Origin: an uncultured Paraprevotella sp.
GTDB lineage: Bacteria > Bacteroidota > Bacteroidia > Bacteroidales > Bacteroidaceae
Direction: 5' to 3'
Assembly (NCBI GenBank): GCA_910586505.1
Contig: CAJUGV010000012.1
Coordinates: forward strand, 1 to 57,937
DNA length: 57,937 nt
Positions 52,768 through 57,937 of the stretch are shown piece after piece. How positions within the stretch are numbered: position 1 is the first letter of the stretch; every line of letters begins with the position of its first letter. A program made the position numbers and the translations under genes. The notes under the pieces were generated by a model. It had not been told where the DNA came from, did no database searches, and worked only from the letters and a program-made list of their open reading frames with translations.

Positions 52768-54419
52768 GGAACAGGAGACTGAATGAAAGAATAAACAGCG
52801 GGCATAGATTACTTTCCTTTTGTATTCTATGCCTGTTTGTGCTTTATGTTGCAGGGTCGAGCGCAGAAGAGCAATCTCAGCGTGAGCGGTCTAAGTCAAA
52901 AGTTGTTTTATTACATACAGACAACCTTACTTACGATCAGTATCGCCATCCCGGAGCACAGATCTTGACCGGAAATGTACAGTTTCAGCACGACGGTGTG
53001 TTGATGTATTGTGATAGTGCGTGTTTTTATGAAGCAACCAATTCTTTTGATGCTTTCGGTCATGTGAAGATGGTGCAAGGTGATACATTGGATTTAGTGG
53101 GCGACATGTTGCTTTATAATGGAATGGAGCAACTGGCTCGTGTACGTCATAATGTCATATTGACGCATCGTGAATCCAAACTCTATACAGATAGTTTGGA
53201 TTATGACCGTTTGTATGAATTAGGATATTTTTTCGAAGGGGGTAAGCTGGTAGATAAGGACAACGTGTTGATTTCCGACTGGGGACAATACAGTCCGCCT
53301 ACGCGTCAGGCTGTATTCAATTATAACGTACAATTGGAGAATCCCAGGTTTACGCTGATTTCCGACACTTTAAATTATAATACGCGGACCAGCATGGCTG
53401 AAATTGTCGGGCCGTCGAATATAGATAGTGGCGATAACCACATTTATTCCGAATCCGGCTTTTACAATACCCAAACAGAGCAGGCTATTTTGTTAGATCG
53501 CTCCATCGTAACCAATAAGGGACGCAAAATGGTGGGTGATAGTCTGTTTTATGATAGTAAAACAGGTATAGGAGAAGGGTTTCGGAATGTGGTGTACACA
53601 GATGAAGTGAATAAGAATATGCTTACCGGGAATTACTGCTACTACAATGACAGTCTTGGTTATTCAATGGCTACAGACAGTGCGGTGGCAATAGATTTCT
53701 CGCAGAGAGATACGATGTATATGCATGCTGATACATTTAAGGTATATACATTTCATATAGATACGGATACCATGTACCGGGAGATGCGTGCTTATCATAA
53801 AGTACGTTCCTACCGTACGGATGTGCAGTCGGTGTGTGATTCTTTGGTGTATAATACGAAAGATACCTGTATTACGATGTATCGTGATCCGATAGTGTGG
53901 AATGCGGGGCAACAGGTTTTGGGAGAGGTAATCAAGATATTTCTCAATGATTCTACTATTGACAGGATTCATGTGATAGATCAGGCTCTTTCAGTGGAAC
54001 AGATAGACACTGTGCATTATAACCAAGTGGCAGGAAAGGAAATGATTTCGTATTTCCGTGATGGCGAAATGTACCAGACGTGGGTGAACGGGAATGTGTA
54101 TGTCGATTATTATATGTTCGATGATGACAGCCTGATGATAGGGCTGAATTATACGGAGACGACGGAGCTTAAGTTATATATGAAAGACAGAAAGATGGAA
54201 AAGATATGGATGCCGGCTTCTACAGGGGTGATTTATCCTATAGTCATGATACCTGCCAACCGACTTTACTTATCCAACTTTGCATGGTTTGACTATATCC
54301 GTCCGTTGAATAAGGATGATATTTTCCTGTGGCGTTCCAAGAAGTCGGGAACGGAGTTGAAGGCTTCTTACAAACGTAAGGCCCCTGTACAATCTTTGGA
54401 TCAATTCAAAAAGAAATAG
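52755..54419 (+). CDS. OstA/LptA-like periplasmic protein
   Basis: A 554-residue exported protein. A signal segment (LLSFCILCLFVLYVAGSSA, about residues 19-37) precedes repeated beta strands of the OstA_N type: ILTGNVQFQHDGVLMYCDSA, then KMVQGDTLDLVGDMLLYNG, and further repeats with Asp-Ser-Leu (YTDSLDYD, ISDTLNYN, VGDSLFYD). Such jelly-roll repeats carry LPS in LptA and LptD. It overlaps surA by 13 bases and lies in the same operon. It is longer than LptA and lacks an evident outer-membrane barrel. LPS transport is inferred. Confidence 0.82.
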   Translation: MDKMRNRRLNERINSGHRLLSFCILCLFVLYVAGSSAEEQSQRERSKSKVVLLHTDNLTYDQYRHPGAQILTGNVQFQHDGVLMYCDSACFYEATNSFDAFGHVKMVQGDTLDLVGDMLLYNGMEQLARVRHNVILTHRESKLYTDSLDYDRLYELGYFFEGGKLVDKDNVLISDWGQYSPPTRQAVFNYNVQLENPRFTLISDTLNYNTRTSMAEIVGPSNIDSGDNHIYSESGFYNTQTEQAILLDRSIVTNKGRKMVGDSLFYDSKTGIGEGFRNVVYTDEVNKNMLTGNYCYYNDSLGYSMATDSAVAIDFSQRDTMYMHADTFKVYTFHIDTDTMYREMRAYHKVRSYRTDVQSVCDSLVYNTKDTCITMYRDPIVWNAGQQVLGEVIKIFLNDSTIDRIHVIDQALSVEQIDTVHYNQVAGKEMISYFRDGEMYQTWVNGNVYVDYYMFDDDSLMIGLNYTETTELKLYMKDRKMEKIWMPASTGVIYPIVMIPANRLYLSNFAWFDYIRPLNKDDIFLWRSKKSGTELKASYKRKAPVQSLDQFKKK

Positions 54420-54422
54420 TTT

Positions 54423-54719
54423 ATGATACTTTTTAAAACACGTGAACCTCGAAGGTATCATCATACTTATATGTATATAGATGAACGTAAAGAGAAGTTG
54501 AAGGCGATAGAAGACCGTGCTAAGCGGGAATTAGGACTTTTGCCGCCTAAAGAATTTAGCCCGGAAGATATTCGGGGAACTTTCGTCAAAGGGACAAAGC
54601 ATTTGCGGCGCCGGAAGGAAGGCGGGCGTAAGCCGATGAGATTTGGGGTAGCACTGATCATTATAGGAGTGCTGTTGTTTATTTGGCACTATCTGTTGAC
54701 GGGAAGTTTTCGTTTCTAA
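54423..54719 (+). CDS. small membrane protein of unknown function
   Basis: A 98-residue protein, starting 3 bases after the OstA-like stop and ending 14 bases before mutL. A basic, soluble N-terminal part includes ERKEKLKAIEDRAKRELG (likely helix) and KGTKHLRRRKEGGRKP. A single membrane segment follows at about 73-90 (FGVALIIIGVLLFIWHYLL), with a short tail. The layout suggests a cytoplasmic-facing anchor in the inner membrane. I recognise no family. The operon position points to an envelope role. Confidence 0.7.
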   Translation: MILFKTREPRRYHHTYMYIDERKEKLKAIEDRAKRELGLLPPKEFSPEDIRGTFVKGTKHLRRRKEGGRKPMRFGVALIIIGVLLFIWHYLLTGSFRF

Positions 54720-54733
54720 GTGTATTCGTAAGG

Positions 54734-56587
54734 ATGAGTGATATTATACATTTGCTGCCAGATTCGGTGGCGAATCAGATTGCTGCCGGTGAGGTAATAC
54801 AGCGACCGGCTTCGGTGATAAAGGAGTTAGTCGAAAATGCTGTGGATGCCTCTGCTACGCAAATAGACGTAGTGGTGGAGGATGCCGGTAGAACCTCTAT
54901 TCAGGTAGTGGATAACGGGAAAGGTATGTCAGAGACGGATGCACGTCTTTCGTTCGAGCGTCATGCAACATCCAAAATTCGTGAAGCAGGTGATCTGTTT
55001 GCTTTGCGCACGATGGGGTTCCGAGGAGAGGCGTTGGCTTCCATTGCGGCTGTAGCTCAGGTTGAACTCAAAACATGTTTGCATGGCAATGAACTGGGAA
55101 CATGTGTGAATATAGAAGGTTCGCATTTTGTTGGTCAGGAACCGGTATCGTGTGCTCCCGGAAGTAATTTTCTGATACGGAATTTGTTTTTTAATGTTCC
55201 GGCCCGCCGTAAGTTCCTTAAGTCCAACCAAACAGAACTGAGCAATATCCTGCAGGAGTTTGAACGTGTTGCTTTGGTGCATGAGGATATTTCTTTCAGT
55301 CTGACGCACAACGGCAGTTTGGTGCTCAGCCTGCCTAAATCTACATTGCGGCAGCGTATTATCAATATCTTTGGCAAGAAACTGAACGAACAACTATTGT
55401 CTGTGGATGTGGAAACCTCTTTGGTTCATCTTTCCGGTTTTGTAGGCAAGCCTGAGTCGGCCCGAAAGAAAGGTGTCCACCAATATTTTTTTGTGAACGG
55501 ACGTTATATGCGCCATCCTTATTTTCACAAGGCGGTGATGGAGGCGTTTGAGCAGCTGATACCGGTGGGTGAGCAGGTTTCGTATTTTCTGTATTTTGAT
55601 GTGGAGCCGGCCAATATAGACGTAAATATCCATCCGACAAAGACTGAGATCAAATTTGAGAATGAATTGGCCATTTGGCAGATAATAGTGGCGGCAATAA
55701 AAGAGTCCCTGGGGCGTTTCAATGCAGTGCCCTCCATTGATTTCGATATGGAAGGGGTGCCGGAGATACCCGTATTCGGGGATTCTTATACTCCGGTGCA
55801 GGTTGAAGCTCCTACATTGGAAGTTAATCCTGATTTCAATCCTTTCAAGGCGGGCCGTTCGTCTTCTTCTTATAAACCGAAACAGATGGATTGGGAGGAT
55901 TTATACGAAGTGAAAGGGGGAGGAGCGGATGACTTTATGACGAAAGACTTTGTGGAAAAAGACTTCTCTACACCACTTTCCGACGACATGTCGTTGTATG
56001 CCGATGTGAAGGATTCTTTTACCATGTTGGCCCGGCATTATCAGTATAAGGGTAAGTATATTATGACGGCGGTGAAGTCCGGTTTGATGATTATAGACCA
56101 GCATCGTGCGCATGTCAGGGTGCTTTATGACAGGTATCGTAAGCAGATGGAAGGCTGTGACGGACAGTCGCAAGGGTTGCTGTTTCCGGAAATGCTGCAA
56201 TTGCCGCCGTCCGAAAGTATCGTACTGGAGCATCTTACGGACGACCTTCATGCGCTGGGCTTCGATTTGTCTGTATTGGGAGGAGGTAGTTTTTCTATCA
56301 ATGCAGTTCCTTCCGGTACGGAGAAGCTGGATCCGGTGGAGTTGGTTCGCGGTATCGTACACTCTTCTATCGAAAAAGGTTGTAATGTAGAAGAAGATGT
56401 ACATCATTATATCGCGTTGTCATTGGCACGGAGCGCAGCTATCATACAAGGTAAGGTTCTGTCGGATGAGGAGATGGAAGCGCTGGTTGACGACCTTTTT
56501 GTTTGTCGCACTCCCAATCATACTCCGGATGGAAAAGTTATTGTGGCGATTCTCGAACAAGATGAATTAGACCGTCTTTTTGGCTGA
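54734..56587 (+). CDS. mutL: DNA mismatch repair protein MutL
   Basis: The mismatch-repair matchmaker. The 617-residue protein has the GHKL ATPase: KELVENAVDASA (catalytic Glu), DNGKGMSE, GFRGEALASI and ATSKI. A transducer domain and a C-terminal dimerisation domain follow. The endonuclease motif DQHAx2Ex4E is changed: DQHRAHVRVLYD begins at Asp455 and the first Glu is Val461; the late CPHGRP-like motif reads CRTPNHTP at Cys591. The frame is open back to 54683 but the family start MSDIIHLLPDSV fixes 54734. It ends the guaB-surA operon. Confidence 0.95.
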   Translation: MSDIIHLLPDSVANQIAAGEVIQRPASVIKELVENAVDASATQIDVVVEDAGRTSIQVVDNGKGMSETDARLSFERHATSKIREAGDLFALRTMGFRGEALASIAAVAQVELKTCLHGNELGTCVNIEGSHFVGQEPVSCAPGSNFLIRNLFFNVPARRKFLKSNQTELSNILQEFERVALVHEDISFSLTHNGSLVLSLPKSTLRQRIINIFGKKLNEQLLSVDVETSLVHLSGFVGKPESARKKGVHQYFFVNGRYMRHPYFHKAVMEAFEQLIPVGEQVSYFLYFDVEPANIDVNIHPTKTEIKFENELAIWQIIVAAIKESLGRFNAVPSIDFDMEGVPEIPVFGDSYTPVQVEAPTLEVNPDFNPFKAGRSSSSYKPKQMDWEDLYEVKGGGADDFMTKDFVEKDFSTPLSDDMSLYADVKDSFTMLARHYQYKGKYIMTAVKSGLMIIDQHRAHVRVLYDRYRKQMEGCDGQSQGLLFPEMLQLPPSESIVLEHLTDDLHALGFDLSVLGGGSFSINAVPSGTEKLDPVELVRGIVHSSIEKGCNVEEDVHHYIALSLARSAAIIQGKVLSDEEMEALVDDLFVCRTPNHTPDGKVIVAILEQDELDRLFG

Positions 56588-56592
56588 TCTTT

Positions 56593-56624
56593 ATTGATAT
56601 TTCATAGCATTCTGCTTATCTTTG
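56593..56624 (+). promoter_or_regulatory. promoter of trpS
   Basis: TATCTTTG at 56617-56624 is a good -7 box and ATTG 20 bases upstream an acceptable -33 box. It rules out the in-frame ATG at 56622 and supports the start at 56649. Confidence 0.62.
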
Positions 56625-56648
56625 CAGAACAAATTATACAAACATAAA

Positions 56649-57743
56649 ATGAAGCAGGAAAAAATAGTATTGACGGGTGACCGTCCTACAGGCAAGTTAC
56701 ATATTGGTCATTATGTAGGATCTCTGCGAAGAAGGGTGGAGTTGCAGAACTCCGGTCTGTTTGACAAGATATTTATATTTGAGGCCGATGCCCAGGCGTT
56801 GACAGATAACATAGATAATCCCGAGAAAGTGCGTCAGAACGTGATAGAAGTGGCGCTTGATTATCTGGCATGTGGTATTGACCCTTCCAAATCCACGATT
56901 TTCATTCAGTCGCAGATACCGGAATTGTGTGAATTGTCGTTCTATTTTATGGATCTTGTGTCGGTATCGCGTTTACAGCGCAATCCAACGGTGAAGACCG
57001 AAATACAAATGCGTAATTTCGAGGCAAGCATTCCGGTAGGATTCTTTACTTATCCTATCAGTCAGGCTGCCGATATTACGGCCTTCAAGGCCACTACCGT
57101 ACCGGTGGGGGAGGATCAGGAGCCGATGTTGGAACAAGCGCGAGAGATAGTTCGCCGTTTCAATCATATTTATGGTGAGACTTTGGTGGAACCTAATATA
57201 CTTCTTCCGGAGAATGCGGCCTGTCTTCGCTTGCCGGGAACCGACGGCAAGGCTAAAATGAGTAAATCATTGGGTAATTGCATCTATTTGTCCGATTCGG
57301 CAGACGAGGTTGAGAAGAAAATAAAAACTATGTATACCGATCCCAATCATCTGAGAGTGTCCGATCCGGGGCAGGTGGAAGGCAATACGGTATTCACCTA
57401 CCTGGACGCCTTTTCCCGTCCTGAGCATTTCGGCCGTTATTTACCCGATTATGCCGATTTGGACGAACTGAAGGCGCATTACCGTCGCGGAGGCCTTGGG
57501 GATGTGAAAGTAAAAAAATTCCTTGCTGCCGTAATGCAGGAAGAGTTGGCTCCTATCCGTCAGCGTCGCAAAGAGTTCGAACAGGATATTCCGGCTGTAT
57601 ACGAGATGTTGAAAAAAGGATGTGAAGTGGCCCGTTCGGCGGCAGCCGACACATTGTCGGAGGTGCGCAGGGCTATGAAGATTAATTATTTCGACGATGA
57701 GGCGCTCATAGCCGAGCAGGCTGCACGGTTTGCCGGAGAATAA
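56649..57743 (+). CDS. trpS: tryptophanyl-tRNA synthetase
   Basis: Charges tRNA-Trp. The 364-residue class I synthetase has the HIGH-type motif KLHIGHYVGSL near residue 20, VGEDQEPMLEQ in the active site, and KMSKSLGN near 200. It is a single gene between its own promoter and a terminator. Confidence 0.97.
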   Translation: MKQEKIVLTGDRPTGKLHIGHYVGSLRRRVELQNSGLFDKIFIFEADAQALTDNIDNPEKVRQNVIEVALDYLACGIDPSKSTIFIQSQIPELCELSFYFMDLVSVSRLQRNPTVKTEIQMRNFEASIPVGFFTYPISQAADITAFKATTVPVGEDQEPMLEQAREIVRRFNHIYGETLVEPNILLPENAACLRLPGTDGKAKMSKSLGNCIYLSDSADEVEKKIKTMYTDPNHLRVSDPGQVEGNTVFTYLDAFSRPEHFGRYLPDYADLDELKAHYRRGGLGDVKVKKFLAAVMQEELAPIRQRRKEFEQDIPAVYEMLKKGCEVARSAAADTLSEVRRAMKINYFDDEALIAEQAARFAGE

Positions 57744-57769
57744 ATTGGAACCGGAGAGAAATAATGATG

Positions 57770-57808
57770 GTCCGCCGGCAGGATTTGTTCCTGTCTGCGG
57801 ACTTTTTT
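57770..57808 (+). terminator. trpS terminator
   Basis: GTCCGC and GCAGGA pair with TCCTG and GCGGAC (two-base internal mismatch) and run into TTTTTT. Confidence 0.82.
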
Positions 57809-57828
57809 CATAAAAAAGACGCCGGATT

Positions 57829-57860
57829 CTTGCATGGAATGGAAAAAACAGTTACCTTTG
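57829..57860 (+). promoter_or_regulatory. promoter of the tRNA gene
   Basis: CTTG, a 20-base spacer and TACCTTTG (57853-57860) match the Bacteroides consensus, 24 bases before the tRNA. Confidence 0.65.
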
Positions 57861-57884
57861 CAACGCTTTTGAAACGAAAGGGAA

Positions 57885-57937
57885 GGGCGCTTAGCTCAGC
57901 TGGTTCAGAGCATCTGCCTTACAAGCAGAGGGTCGGC
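57885..57937 (+). tRNA. tRNA-Val (anticodon UAC), partial
   Basis: The acceptor arm starts GGGCGCT, the D arm is GCTC/GAGC, and the anticodon stem TCTGC/GCAGA closes the loop CTTACAA with anticodon TAC. The window ends in the variable and T-arm region, so the 3' part is missing. More tRNA genes may follow outside. Confidence 0.93.

Noticed and set aside
1..57937. A CRISPR array, prophage or insertion sequence
   Set aside because: No regularly spaced direct repeats, integrase, transposase or attachment-like repeats were found. The only dispersed repeat is the short palindromic element.

Overview
The window looks like a chromosomal segment of a Bacteroides-type bacterium (order Bacteroidales). 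The evidence is repeated TAnnTTTG promoter -7 boxes upstream of genes with no purine-rich ribosome-binding sites, a type III glutamine synthetase, a single-chain pyruvate:ferredoxin oxidoreductase, a subclass A2 (CblA/CepA-like) class A beta-lactamase, secreted family 2 glycosidases, and outer-membrane biogenesis genes ordered as in that group. I see no insertion sequence, prophage, CRISPR array or rRNA. One tRNA gene (Val, UAC) is cut by the right edge.

Layout. 0.2-6.7 kb, minus strand: recJ-recQ, then a peptidase pair (Xaa-Pro aminopeptidase and a secreted C1 papain-like peptidase). 6.8-8.8 kb, plus strand: a tight three-gene unit of patatin-like hydrolase, small conserved protein and class A beta-lactamase. 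9.0-13.7 kb, minus strand: nifJ preceded by an AAA ATPase. 14.2-15.9 kb: an uncharacterised ATP-grasp-like protein with a GNAT acetyltransferase, convergent with a lipoprotein glycosyl-hydrolase-like enzyme. 17.7-22.3 kb: cstA, a small beta-barrel protein and glnN. 22.7-28.8 kb: three secreted carbohydrate-active-type enzymes with no SusC/SusD pair, preceded by a structured leader. 29.4-33.0 kb, minus strand: yjbQ-dnaG and a MscS channel. 33.1-39.6 kb, plus strand: an orphan histidine kinase, DUF177-rpmF-fabH-era-der, a lipoprotein and tpx. 39.9-41.4 kb, minus strand: mlaE-mlaF. 41.6-57.7 kb, plus strand: lptB, tig-clpP-clpX, a second recQ, guaB-PPIase-surA-ostA-like-small membrane protein-mutL, and trpS.

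Most of the window is housekeeping: DNA repair and replication (two RecQ, RecJ, DnaG, MutL), protein quality control (trigger factor, ClpXP, two periplasmic prolyl isomerases), envelope lipid and LPS transport (MlaEF, LptB, OstA-like), fatty-acid initiation and ribosome GTPases (FabH, Era, Der), and anaerobic pyruvate and nitrogen metabolism (NifJ, CstA, GlnN).

The least explained parts are the longer non-coding gaps. Three of them (13.9, 29.0 and 39.8 kb) carry copies of one palindromic element built on TGCGGAGTATTTTGAAAAA. The gap at 22.3-22.7 kb holds three consecutive hairpins ending in a terminator. Downstream of dnaG an 83-codon frame stays open directly after the stop. The ATP-grasp/GNAT pair and the SusCD-less enzyme trio are the best candidates for undescribed biochemistry. 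Start sites were often moved inward from the longest frame using family N-termini and -7 box positions.
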